Of a stretch of 64,000 nt of DNA, positions 20,141 to 33,113 are shown in pieces. Position 1 is the stretch's first letter; every line of letters begins with the position of its first letter. The stretch lies in NCBI GenBank assembly GCA_021234155.1, contig JAJEKV010000009.1:10236546-10300545 (forward strand), in the 5' to 3' direction. A program made the translations under genes and the position numbers. The stretch comes from Isoetes taiwanensis (Eukaryota; Streptophyta; Lycopodiopsida; Isoetales; Isoetaceae). The notes beneath the pieces are model-generated. The model was not told the DNA's origin. It ran no database searches and was given only the letters and a program-made list of their open reading frames with translations.

Positions 20141-21538
20141 AAAGTACAAAAGTAGATATCTATCTTGATAGATCTGGGTCAAATTATTTGTCAATCAAAA
20201 GATCTCTACATAAGTTTCCAATGAGCCCAAGATCATCAGAATCTAACCTCTGTAGCTTAAGCTATGAGCGCAGAAACAATTGACATTTTCTCTCTCTAGT
20301 GCTTCTTTTCTTTATCTATTTTTAGTGACTTAGATATTATCAATCTTGTTAATTTGGAATTTTTCGGTTTGGCTAAAAATATTTTTGGAATTTTTCTTAT
20401 GTCGATTTCCTAAGATTATAAGGGTTCTGGCTGCCGAAAAAGCTTTCCGATTATCCAAATATCATAGAATTTTTCTATATGATTTTCGCTTCTTGGATTT
20501 CTATCCTTAATCCTGTCGACAGGGCATGCATGCATCTCGGTGGCACCTATGAGGATATATTCGAAGGGATTTTGTTAGCGTGGGCAAGGAGCACATGAAG
20601 AATTTTTTTTTATACACGGGGAGTTTTTTGTTCTTTTCTTTTGGCGATCAAGGCTTCCATGTTGACCGGATGCAAGACATTGAGAGCATGTCTAGAAGTG
20701 AGGCTATCATATTTTGGCATTACAAGCCATTACTCCAGAAGCTTAGATGCTTACTGGGCAAGCCAGTTACAAAGTATGCATCAGACAAAACCTATCTTTA
20801 ATAGAGGTATGTTTCAGCATTTGTGCTAGCAGAGCTTTAGAGTACTCTTAAGATCCTTTTAAGCTTAGAATGCCAACAAATAACGGTGGGCCATTTTCAT
20901 GCAAGACTGAAGTGCAGCAAATAGCAAAATTGCTTTTTTAATTTCAAGCTTGAAACCATTTTTATTTGTTCTTTGTCCTTATCTGTTTTGTTTCTATTTG
21001 AAGGTCCAGTAGCTCATTAATAAGGTGGCCATAAAATGTTAAGATCTTTTTAAGCTTAGAATACCAACAAATAACGGTTGGGCCATTTTCATGCAAGATT
21101 GAAGTCAAACAAATAGCAAAACTTTTTTTTTTTTTAATTTCAGGCTTGAAACCATTTTTATTTGTTCTTTGTCCTTATTTATTTTGTTTCTGTTTGATAC
21201 AATAACAACATCTGAAACATACTGCATGGACTATATCAGATAAAATAGAATTAATGTCGCATTAGTTCTAAGCATGAAGGCACCAATGTCCAAGGTTCTC
21301 TTCAATATCTAAGCACTTGACTTGGTTACTTCCTCCACAGATGCATTTGAAGCGCTTGGTTCAATAAAAACAGTCAATTGTCAATGCATGTGTAAAAGCA
21401 GAATGGACACTGGAGCTTAGCATTATCCCAGCATTATCCAGTACCTAAAATCTGGTGCATATGCTCGGTAGACATTTGGTCGCTTATTTCAGCCAATATC
21501 TGATTGCTTTTTAGAATGCTCAAGAAGTTTTGATTGTA

Positions 21539-22583
21539 GAATGGGACTCGCAAGAAACCAACAAAGCGCCCGATAGATAGGCTTCTCATTCATCTCAGCA
21601 GATTTTCTACAATGGTGGACAGTGGGTAGCCGCACACATGCGAACTACCCACGAAAAATAAAGGGAAAATCCAATTATATCATTTGGACCCCAAAACAAA
21701 TACAATGCTAATAGATGAGTGGTCGATGTACTGCCGAAAGCTTATCACCGGATTAAAAAACCCGCCCTTTTCGGGTTTTCGAGGAAAAACCCTAGTGATA
21801 AGCCTTCGAGGGGGGCTTAGACAAACGTAAAGGCATAGAATCGCTCCCAAAAACCCCCGCATGGAGAAGTCGAAACGGATGCCGCTCGCCAACCTGTACC
21901 TGCACATCACCAACACAACAAACGAGAAACATACCAGAGAATAGCAACACCCAAATGGTGGAAAAAAAGCATCACCCAAATGGGTGGAAAAACATGATAA
22001 AATGAACTTGTACAATAAACAAAGAAGGGGGAGGGTGGGTTCAAAGAGAATAAGGTATGCTGGCGAGAGAGAAGAGGAAGCGCCGATGAGACGCGGGATC
22101 TGGCTTGCTACGCTGAAATAGCGAACTCCCAACCCAAAACGGGCATCGCGCCGCCGCATGCATGCATGACATGCATGCTCGTCCCATTCTAGAATGGCGA
22201 TCCGATGTCTCGGATCGATGCGATTCTAGAATGGGACTCGCAAGAAACCAACAAAGCGCCCACTACCGAGAAACTTCCTTACAAACTAGGATCAAGGGCG
22301 AGGTCACGGGGCGAGGCCAAAGGCCGATAAAGGATAGCAAGAAAGATCGCCAAATTGGCTAAACCAGTGGGGAAGAAGCCCCTCCCCGCCGGAAACAATT
22401 CAAAGAGAATAAGGTACTGCTGAGAGAAGAGGAAGCGCCGATGAGACGTGGATGCAGAAACGCGCCTGAAATAGCGAACTCCCAACCCAAAACGGGCATG
22501 CGCCGCCCGCATGCATGCATGACATGCATGCTCGTCCCATTCTAGAATGGCGATCCGATGTCTCTTGGATCGATGCGATTGTA
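21539..22583. mobile_element. 1.05 kb insertion with internal duplication (copy 2)
   Basis: It is absent from copy 1, where GATTGTA is single. Here it is flanked by GATTGTA at 21532-21538 and 22577-22583, a 7 bp target-site-like duplication. The left end GAATGGGACTCGC recurs near 22232. A block of about 190 nt (AATTCAAAGAGAATAAGGT through the ATGCATGCATGACATGCATG stretch and a CATTCTAGAATGG palindrome) occurs twice, at about 22039-22231 and 22388-22576. The long antisense frames inside it show no known domain. Type of element not assigned. Confidence 0.75.
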
Positions 22584-24778
22584 TCTTTGATAACAGTCAA
22601 ATTTATATTTGAAGATGTGGTCCGATATTTGCATGCTTTCCTCTTTACATACGCTTTTGTATATTTTCTTTATGCATGCTTTTGTATAGGTGTTTGCTAA
22701 CATCCTATCATTTATTTATGCAAGTTGTGCCTTTGCTTACAAATAATGCATGTCACAAGCCATCTCCAGCAATACAGTTACTGTTCAAGATTATTTTTTA
22801 GAAGTCGAGTGACAGTGGTCTCCTTACCGTAAGAATGGCATCTGCAAACTAGGTGAGTAATGTCATTATTTCCTTCAGTCCCTCATAATAGAGATGCAAG
22901 AAGGAAAATGCAACGCATGCCAACTCTACTTTTGATTAGCAATGTTCAGGTATATTCTAAGAAGACTAGACTTGCTCCAACTAGAACCAGATTTGCACAT
23001 GAAGTTTCTATGCATTTTATATGATACAAAAGATGCTCAAGCGAGTGCTGGCTTACGAGCAACTGAACCTATATGATTGAGGATACTCTGGACATTGAAT
23101 GCAGTGGTTTCATGATCCACACCAGTTTTCCACCAGCTAATATCTACATCTATGTTGGCTTTCCTTTTGAATAAAGTTGTTTGATTTAGGTCTCATGTCT
23201 ATAGATATTGAAGCGGCTACTTTCAAACCTTGAATGTCTTATGGTATCATAGAAGCAAATGGACTCCATGACCAGGTTAGATAGTGCAGTGGTCAGAACC
23301 ATGCCAAGCATTATGGAGAAATATAAGTGAGAAGCTTTAGGTGAAGGAAAGAGGGAGGAATCATATACAAGCATTATGGAGAAATATAAGTGAGAAGCTT
23401 TAGGTGAAGGAAAGAGGGAGGAATCATATACAAACAAATTGACTCCATAACAAGGCTAGGCAGTGCAGTTGTTAGAACCATGCCAGCATCATCAATAATC
23501 AGAGGTGAGAAGCTTTTAGGTAAAGGAAAGAGTGAGGTTTTCTAGATCTATGCTTTTCCAAATTGTCATGGATTGTTTGGAGGCTGTTTATTAGAGCAAG
23601 GAAGTCAGGCATGTCATCAATAAATGGTTGCTACCAAAGCCAAGCCCTTTCAAAGATTTGCCATGTATCGTAATGTTTTTGCATTTTGTCTTTCTCCAGC
23701 AGAACTGCACCTTATGTTCCTCCTGTTTGTTTATCATGTTGGAATGTAGTAAAGCATAAATTGACAAGTTACATTTTATCTGTTCTCCAGGCTTCCATAT
23801 TATTTACTCTCCCACTCCGTAAAACTAGACAACACATAGGTATGGAAAGATGGCGCGCGTATGGAGACATCAAGGAGCAACATGTTAATTGAGGGCAAGA
23901 TGAGCAACATGCTATCTTGACTGATTAAAAAAAGTCACATTTCATCAAGAGCAGGCCCCTTTGGATGTCTTTGTTGCTCTTATCTCTAGCTTCCTAGAAG
24001 TGCATTTCAACCAAAGGCATTAATAACTAGAGGTCAAAACAGCAGTGGTCATGGCCACCACATGATTCTGTGCATCTAATTGATTTGGAAGAACAATCTC
24101 TTCTTTGATCATGTATATTACCAAAAAATGCAATCAATTGAATTGGAAAAGCACGTCTTTTGTCCTATATGTTGTAAAAAATGCCATGCTAAAGAGATTG
24201 CTATAGCCTGTAAATGCGATGGCGCAATTAATTGAATGGGAGAAGCACTTTTTTTGTCCTATATGTTATAAAAAATTTCATGGTGAAGAGATTGCTACAA
24301 CCTATAAATGCCATGGCGCAACTAATTGAATGGGAGAAGCATTTCTTTTGTCCTATATATTATCAAAAATGCCATGGTGAGTAGATTGTTATAGCCTATG
24401 TTAAGAGCACCCACTTGACATGCTTATTGTTGTGAAATTCAAATCCATGTTGAAGCAAATGCAATGCTCTCGCCTAAGATGCGATTGAGATGGTGCGACC
24501 AATGTGATACACTACCCAAAAAGATACAATTAATGTACTCCATTTGCAGGCCTGGCCCGATTCTACATAACTCCTCTCACAAATCTAATATATCAAATTG
24601 GTTAGATTGGATAGGATAAGAACTCATCATTTGGGAATGCTCATAAATCAATGCTTTCACGAAGAAGAGTCAGCTTAATGGTAGAAGCTGGTGCGCGCAT
24701 TATTGTTGCACATATACATATGTGCCTTAATATGTAAGCTCTGAATTCTCATTTAGATTCATGGGTCTGTTTTTGCAG

Positions 24779-24903
24779 CACAGATTTGTGTTTATGGTGA
24801 TAATGATATTCTAGAATATTATCTGTCTTGCAGCCTTGGTGTCTGTGTGCAAGCAGAAGTTTTCAATTTTGTAGCAAACACTTCAGTTGTGCAAGACGTA
24901 GAG
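24779..24903 (+). CDS. candidate internal exon, unknown protein (unit copy 2)
   Basis: Identical in sequence and splice sites to 16568-16692. Confidence 0.3.
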
Positions 24904-27125
24904 GTATGATTTTTTTAATTAAGATAGTTAAAACAGTTTCACAGGGAATGGCACAATGTTAGAACGCCTTCATTGAAATTTTTCCTGAAGACTGATTTGA
25001 CCCTAACATTCTATTTTATAAAATTATTTCCTGATAACATGTAGCAGATTGACACTATTGCAAGAGTGCACATATATTTTTTGGCAGGCACACACCCGAG
25101 AAACTAAAGTGATCTGGAACTGAGGTATAAATGTATACCATCCGAGTATTCAACATCATATATTTACAGACACCATGGCTGGTATTTCATTATAAGTAGT
25201 ATATGATAGAGCATTTCGCTACTTGATGAGTGATTGGAAGATTGAGCACAATGAATGCAATGTATAGTGACAGTTGGTCTGCTTTTAAAACGGCCAATGG
25301 CCAGTAGATTCCAGGGGCGAATATTTTGTGATTTGGCCAGTAGAATCACATCCATTTGGAAAGAAATTTGTCGGGAATATTTTGACTGTTATACTTGGAG
25401 CAAGCCAGACTTTGTCTTACTTCCCTTGGTGTTGACTGTTATACTTGGAGCAAGCCAGACTTTGTCTTACTTCCCTTGGTGTTACGAATAGCAAGTTGGA
25501 TCAGGTTAAGTCATAAGAGACTTTGTCTTAGTTCCCTTGGTGTCACGAATAGCAAGTTGGATCAGGTTAAGTCCAAACAGAACCATAAGAGAAGTATGGC
25601 CACATCCAAAAGGACAACGGAAATAGTGAATAACTCGCCACCGAACCTATGAATCCTCTCTTCACCTTTCCCCAAGACCTTTCACTAAACGTGGCTTGGC
25701 ATATAAGGCTCTGCCTTATATGGCTATCTTCCCCTTTCTATCCTCTATGGGCTGCGCCCAAGAAGGCCTCCCCTAAGCATCTCCTACAATTCCAAGTCAT
25801 ATGTTCCAGTTAATACCCCATATCTAAGGAGATGTTGGCAATAGCATGGTTTTATCAGTTTAGGAGAAGATGTTCTGCAAATAGCCCGATGATGGAACCT
25901 TTGAAAAATGGAAGCCTACATTTTGTTACCCAGTGTAAGTATAAGATGTTGAAGTGTAAATATAAGATGTTGTAAATGTTCAGATGCTGGAACTGTTGAA
26001 GAGGAGTTGTAAATGTTCAGATGCTGGAACTGTTGAAGAGGAGTTGTAAATGTTTTGATGCTGGAACTGTTAATGTTTTAACAGTTCCATAGCTGCAGCA
26101 TCCTACAGGATAAATCATGGAGATTTTCTTGCACTACGAATATGGATACGCCCATGGCTATTATACATACTTTGTGCACTATTCATAAAAGAAACTAAAT
26201 GAAGCTCCAGGTGCATGATTCGTGTTTCTCAGGTGGTTTATCTTTATACCATTTCGTGTATTCTCTAGCCTCAGACCTGGTGCTTGATGCTTACGTTTAC
26301 TCTAGAATCCAGCTTGCCATTTTGTTCGACTTGCTATTTCTTTAATTTATGCTAGATTGTTTGATGTCTTAGCAGCCTTTCAACATTACCCTTTGCAAAT
26401 GCTTAGTTCTTAAAGTCTGCATTTCCTTAGTTATCAATTTGCCTCTTTATTTATTTTATTTGCTGCACATGAAAATGTCTATGGAGATGTGTTGTATAAT
26501 GACCTTATTGGCTAAGATATATATTGTAGGAAGCGGCTCAAATTTACTTTTAACATGAAAGGAAATAGTTTGTGCACCATACTGATATAATTGAATGGAA
26601 TACTACATGGAATATCTTTGCAGTATATATTGTAAGGAATTAGCTATATATATGCACTTTTGGTTCTAATTTGCTTCTAAGTGTTAAAAGTTATTTGTTT
26701 AACAAGAACAATTTTTTCAAATTAAGAAATATGAATCGTAAATTACCGCTGGCAAAATCACATAGTATCTATACTATGTGGCAGCTTAAATCTTACCATT
26801 AACATTCACTTGGATTAGTTGATTGACAATTTTTTGTTATAAAATGCCCTAGAAATTATTTATACATGAGATTTTGGTAGATGCACTAATGTGGTCCTAT
26901 AAAATGTTAAAAGTTTTACCCCATTCCAAAATATAAACTAATAACAGCAACGGAAATAAGTTCTTAAATATGGAGCATCATGTGGTAATTAGTAGAAATG
27001 GCGTTGACAGTTCTTAATTATGGAGCGTTACGTGGTGAATATTAGAAATGATGTAAATTCTTCCAACACTTGCAAACTTCTAAAGCATTTTCGCAATCTT
27101 CATATGTCAATCCATATGGTTAATC

Positions 27126-27323
27126 TTATGACATATCATTTTTAAATAACTTCACATACCACCCACCAACCCTCTGTAGTCGAATTCTTTTCCTGTATAC
27201 ATTTGTTATCTCAATAATGATGTTTGAAGGACTAGGAGATCTTACACTATTGTCATAATATTGACCATCATAACAAGTATGTTTCAAGACCCAAGGATGA
27301 CAGAGAATCTGCTCTATTGTCAA
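27126..27323 (-). pseudogene. ORF downstream of the PPR fragment, copy 2
   Basis: Shortened counterpart of 18923-19204. A small change around 27309 and a larger one near 27365 alter the frame. Confidence 0.25.
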
Positions 27324-27463
27324 TCTTCTTTGTGCCTATGTTACTAGATTTGTTTAGTTTTGGCAGCATTCACTGATATGTGGCTATGGGTCATCTCTGT
27401 CTCCACCTTTATGGTACATTCACAATGGGCTTCCTTCCTACAAAGATGTAAAGATGTACCTCT

Positions 27464-27841
27464 TTAATAGTAGAATATAGCATTTTCCATCCTGTACAGA
27501 TCCACATAGATATTTGACACAAGAATATACCCAATACCAAAGTGGGAGTCTAGACAAGTAAGTTGGCCAAAGCAATGCCTCCCTAATTGCACATTCCCAT
27601 GCATTTTTGAAGCAACAAATAAAGCCATCCATCCTGATATATTAGTTTGAATTGTGGACTCAAGTAAATATTTTGTCTCTTTGAACAATCCTGCACGAGC
27701 AAGGAGGTCAATATTGCAAGTACAGTGAGATATGCTAGGTATAATTTTATATTCACTCAGTAAATAAAAATACCATCCTTCATCTACTAGGCCAATAGGA
27801 CTGCATGCAATAAATATATTGTTGAACGATGCTTCAACAGA
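27464..27841 (-). pseudogene. PLS-class PPR protein fragment (copy 2)
   Basis: Same as 19262-19639, with GLVDEGW, IDLLARAG and HGNVQLG all kept. Confidence 0.85.
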
Positions 27842-28033
27842 ATCGTGTTTGATTCAGAGTCGTGCTTGATTCATTGACTATCAAAGCAACTTTCATGATT
27901 AACAAAAAAAATTTAATTTTTTTTTTCTCCAATACAGAACGCGGCCACGATAACATCATCTCTTCAATATCTTCATAAAAGCTTACTGCAACATCATCTC
28001 TTCAATACCTTTATAAAAGCTTAATGCACTATA

Positions 28034-28342
28034 ATGATGCAGGATAAAGGATATGTCCAGAATGATCAGCTGGGCAAAGAGTATGATTTGCTGTTGTGCA
28101 AATCATGTTTTGATCAACTAGTAGGTGTGAAACCCTATCAATGCCGCCCAAAAATTTGCTGTTTTGACCTAGAAAAGTTAACCAAGTATGAGCACATCAT
28201 ACATCATCACAGAGATCCCGGAGAGAGCTTTTTCCAACGCAATAAAAAACACTCAAAACACAGTCCGTATTCAAAACTTATGATAAGAACCATATTATCA
28301 TCAAATCTACACGCATGCACTTTCTTGAAAAGGCTAGATTGA
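28034..28342 (+). CDS. Cys/His-rich ORF, unknown (copy 2)
   Basis: Counterpart of 19832-20140 with the same Cys/His pattern. The difference is at the C-terminus, where CGGCATGCACTTTGCG is replaced by CGCATGCACTTTCTTG. Confidence 0.35.
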   Translation: MMQDKGYVQNDQLGKEYDLLLCKSCFDQLVGVKPYQCRPKICCFDLEKLTKYEHIIHHHRDPGESFFQRNKKHSKHSPYSKLMIRTILSSNLHACTFLKRLD

Positions 28343-29743
28343 AAAGTACAAAAGTAGATATCTATCTTGATAGATCTGGGTCAAATTATTTGTCAATCAA
28401 AAGATCTCTACATAAGTTTCCAATGAGCCCAAGATCATCAGAATCTAACCTCTGTAGCTTAAGCTATGAGCGCAGAAACAATTGACATTTTCTCTCTCTA
28501 GTGCTTCTTTTCTTTATCTATTTTTAGTGACTTAGATATTATCAATCTTGTTAATTTGGAATTTTTCGGTTTGGCTAAAAATATTTTTGGAATTTTTCTT
28601 ATGTCGATTTCCTAAGATTATAAGGGTTCTGGCTGCCGAAAAAGCTTTCCGATTATCCAAATATCATAGAATTTTTCTATATGATTTTCGCTTCTTGGAT
28701 TTCTATCCTTAATCCTGTCGACAGGGCATGCATGCATCTCGGTGGCACCTATGAGGATATATTCGAAGGGATTTTGTTAGCGTGGGCAAGGAGCACATGA
28801 AGAATTTTTTTTTTATACACGGGGAGTTTTTTGTTCTTTTCTTTTGGCGATCAAGGCTTCCATGTTGACCGGATGCAAGACATTGAGAGCATGTCTAGAA
28901 GTGAGGCTATCATATTTTGGCATTACAAGCCATTACTCCAGAAGCTTAGATGCTTACTGGGCAAGCCAGTTACAAAGTATGCATCAGACAAAACCTATCT
29001 TTAATAGAGGTATGTTTCAGCATTTGTGCTAGCAGAGCTTTAGAGTACTCTTAAGATCCTTTTAAGCTTAGAATGCCAACAAATAACGGTGGGCCATTTT
29101 CATGCAAGACCGAAGTGCAAAGAAATAGCAAAATTGCTTTTTTAATTTCAAGCTTGAAACCATTTTTATTTGTTCTTTGTCCTTATCTGTTTTGTTTCTA
29201 TTTGAAGGTCCAGTAGCTCATTAATAAGGTGGCCATAAAATGTTAAGATCTTTTTAAGCTTAGAATACCAACAAATAACGGTGGGCCATTTTCATGCAAG
29301 ATTGAAGTGCAGCAAATAGCAAAACTGTTTTTTTTTTTTTAATTTCAGGCTTGAAACCATTTTTATTTGTTCTTTGTCCTTATTTATTTTGTTTCTGTTT
29401 GATACAATAACAACATCTGAAACATACTGCATGGACTATATCAGATAAAATAGAATTAATGTCGCATTAGTTCTAAGCATGAAGGCACCAATGTCCAAGG
29501 TTCTCTTCAATATCTAAGCACTTGACTTGGTTACTTCCTCCACAGATGCATTTGAAGCGCTTGGTTCAATAAAAACAGTCAATTGTCAATGCATGTGTAA
29601 AAGCAGAATGGACACTGGAGCTTAGCATTATCCCAGCATTATCCAGTACCTAAAATCTGGTGCATATGCTCGGTAGACATTTGGTCGCTTATTTCAGCCA
29701 ATATCTGATTGCTTTTTAGAATGCTCAAGAAGTTTTGATTGTA

Positions 29744-30791
29744 GAATGGGACTCGCAAGAAACCAACAAAGCGCCCGATAGATAGGCTTCTCATTCATCT
29801 CAGCAGATTTTCTACAATGGTGGACAGTGGGTAGCCGCACACATGCGAACTACCCACGAAAAATAAAGGGAAAATCCAATTATATCATTTGGACCCCAAA
29901 ACAAATACAATGCTAATAGATGAGTGGCTGATGTACCTGCCGAAAGCTTATCACCGGGATTAAAAAACCCCGCCCTTTCGGGTTTTCGAGGAAAAACCCT
30001 AGTGATAAGCCTTCGGCAAGGGGCTTAGACAAACGTAAGGCATAGAATCGCTCCCAAAAACCCCCGCATGGAGAAGTCGAAACGGATGCCGCTCGCCAAC
30101 CTGTACCTGCACATCACCAACACAACAAACGAGAAACATACCAGAGAATAGCAACACCCAGCGGGTGGAAAAAAAAAAAGCATCACCCAGCGGGTGGAAA
30201 AACATGATAAACAGAACTTGTACAATAAACAAAGAAGGGGGGGAGGGTGGGTTCAAAGAGAATAAGGTACTGCTGAGAGAAGAGGAAGCGCCGATGAGAC
30301 GTGGATGCAGAAACGCGCTGAAATAGCGAACTCCCAACCCAAAAACGGGCATGCGCCGCCGCGATGCATGCATGACATGCATGCTCGTCCCATTCTAGAA
30401 TGGCGATCCGATGTCTCGGATCGATGCGATTCTAGAATGGGACTCGCAAGAAACCAACAAAGCGCCCGACTACCAGAGAACTTCCTTACAAACTAGGATC
30501 AAGGACGAGGTCACAGGACGAGGCCAAAGGCCAGTAAAGGATAGCAAGAAAGATACGTCAAATTGGCTAAACCAGGCAGGAAGAAGCCCCTCCCCTGCCT
30601 GGAAACAATTCAAAGAGAATAAGGTACTGCTGAGAGAAGAGGAAGCGCCGATGAGACGTGGATGCAGAAACGCGCCTGAAATAGCGAACTCCCAACCCAA
30701 AACGGGCATGCGCCGCCCGCATGCATGCATGACATGCATGCTCGTCCCATTCTAGAATGGCGATCCGATGTCTCGGATCGATGCGATTGTA
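29744..30791. mobile_element. 1.05 kb insertion with internal duplication (copy 3)
   Basis: Same position and structure as 21539-22583, with GATTGTA at 29737-29743 and 30785-30791. Small differences cluster at CAG/CTG and CG-rich words. Confidence 0.75.
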
Positions 30792-32988
30792 TGCTGATAA
30801 CAGGCTGTAATTTATATTTGAAGATGTGGTCTGATATTTGCATGCTTTCCTCTTTACATACGCTTTTGTATATTTTCTTTATGCATGCTTTTGTATAGGT
30901 GTTTGCTAACATCCTATCATTTATTTATGCAAGTTGTGCCTTTGCTTACAAATAATGCATGTCACAAGCCATCTCCAGCAATACAGTTACTGTTCAAGAT
31001 TATTTTTTAGAAGTCGAGTGACAGTGGTCTCCTTACCGTAAGAATGGCATCTGCAAACTAGGTGAGTATTGTCATTATTTCCTTCAGTCCCTCATAATAG
31101 AGATGCAAGAAGGAAAATGCAACGCATGCCAACTCTACTTTTGATTAGCAATGTTCAGGTATATTCTAAGAAGACTAGACTTGCTCCAACTAGAACCAGA
31201 TTTGCACATGAAGTTTCTATGCATTTTATATGATACAAAAGATGCTCAAGCGAGTGCTGGCTTACGAGCAACTGAACCTATATGATTGAGGATACTCTGG
31301 ACATTGAATGCAGTGGTTTCATGATCCACACCAGTTTTCCACCAGCTAATATCTACATCTATGTTGGCTTTCCTTTTGAATAAAGTTGTTTGATTTAGGT
31401 CTCATGTCTATAGATATTGAAGCGGCTACTTTCAAACCTTGAATGTCTTATGGTCTCATAGAAGCAAATGGACTCCATGACCAGGTTAGATAGTGCAGTG
31501 GTCAGAACCATGCCAAGCATTATGGAGAAATATAAGTGAGAAGCTTTAGGTGAAGGAAAGAGGGAGGAATCATATACAAGCATTATGGAGAAATATAAGT
31601 GAGAAGCTTTAGGTGAAGGAAAGAGGGAGGAATCATATACAAACAAATTGACTCCATAACAAGGCTAGGCAGTGTAGTCGTTAGAACCATGCCAGCATCA
31701 TCAATAATCGAGGGTGAGAAGCTTTTAGGTAAAGGAAAGAGTGAGGTTTTCTAGATCTATGCTTTTCCAAATTGTCATGGATTGTTTGGAGGCTGTTTAT
31801 TAGAGCAAGGAAGTCAGGCATGTCATCAATAAATGGTTGCTACCAAAGCCAAGCCCTTTCAAAGATTTGCCATGTATCGTAATGTTTTTGCATTTTGTCT
31901 TTCTCCAGCAGAACTGCACCTTATGTTCCTCCTGTTTGTTTATCATGTTGGAATGTAGTAAAGCATAAATTGACAAGTTACATTTTATCTGTTCTCCTGG
32001 CTTCCATATTATTTACTCTCCCACTCCGTAAAACTAGACAACACATAGGTATGGAAAGATGGCGCGCGTATGGAGACATCAAGGAGCAACATGTTAATTG
32101 AGGGCAAGATGAGCAACATGCTATCTTGACTGATTAAAAAAAGTTACATTTCATCAGTAGCAGGCCCCCTTTGGATGTCTTTGTTGCTCTTATCTCTAGC
32201 TTCCTAGAAGTGCATTTCAACCAAAGGCATTAATAACTAGAGGTCAAAACAGCAGTGGTCATGGCCACCACATGATTCTGTGCATCTAATTGATTTGGAA
32301 GAACAATCTCTTCTTTGATCATGTATATTACCAAAAAATGCAATCAATTGAATTGGAAAAGCACGTCTTTTGTCCTATATGTTGTAAAAAATGCCATGCT
32401 AAAGAGATTGCTATAGCCTATAAATGCGATGGCGCAATTAATTGAATGGGAGAAGCACTTTTTTTGTCCTATATGTTATAAAAAATTTCATGGTGAAGAG
32501 ATTGCTACAACCTATAAATGCCATGGCGCAACTAATTGAATGGGAGAAGCATTTCTTTTGTCCTATATATTATCAAAAATGCCATGGTGAGTAGATTGTT
32601 GTAGCCTATGTTAAGAGCACCCACTTGACATGCTTACTGTTGTGAAATTCAAATCCATGTTGAAGCAAATGCAATGCTCTGCCTAAGATGCAGTTGAGAT
32701 GGTGCAGCCAATGTGATACACTACCCAAAAAGATACAATTAATGTACTCCATTTGCAGGCCTGGCCTGATTCTACATAACTCCTCTGCTGCAATCTAATA
32801 TATCAAATTGGTTAGATTGGATAGGATAAGAACTCATCATTTGGGAATGCTCATAAATCAATGCTTTCACGAAGAAGAGTCAGCTTAATGGTAGAAGCTG
32901 GTGCGCGCATTATTGTTGCACATATACATATGTGCCTTAATATGTAAGCTCTGAATTCTCATTTAGATTCATGGGTCTGTTTTTGCAG

Positions 32989-33113
32989 CACAGATTTGTG
33001 TTTATGGTGATAATGATATTCTAGAATATTATCTGTCTTGCAGCCTTGGTGTCTGTGTGCAAGCAGAAGTTTTCAATTTTGTAGCAAACACTTCAGTTGT
33101 GCAAGACGTAGAG
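32989..33113 (+). CDS. candidate internal exon, unknown protein (unit copy 3)
   Basis: Identical to 16568-16692, including acceptor and donor. Confidence 0.3.

Larger units (their letters stand above)
12614..20343. repeat. large tandem unit, copy 1 (7.73 kb)
   Basis: Homology to copies 2 and 3 begins at TCTTGTTAATTTGG and continues to the same point in the next unit with no spacer. The unit is AT-rich and mostly non-coding. It has nested tandem duplications, a candidate exon, a PPR fragment and a Cys/His-rich ORF. Copy 1 alone carries the 555 bp MITE at 14879-15433 and lacks the 1.05 kb insertion of the other copies. Confidence 0.92.
20344..28555. repeat. large tandem unit, copy 2 (8.21 kb)
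   Basis: Same content and orientation as copy 1. It has an added 1.05 kb insertion at 21539-22583 and an empty MITE site near 23648. Most of it is nearly identical to copy 3. Confidence 0.92.

Noticed and set aside
21680-22159. 159-residue minus-strand ORF in the 1.05 kb insertion
   Set aside because: Hydrophobic, with no recognisable domain, and its counterpart in copy 3 is shifted. Treated as part of the inserted element.
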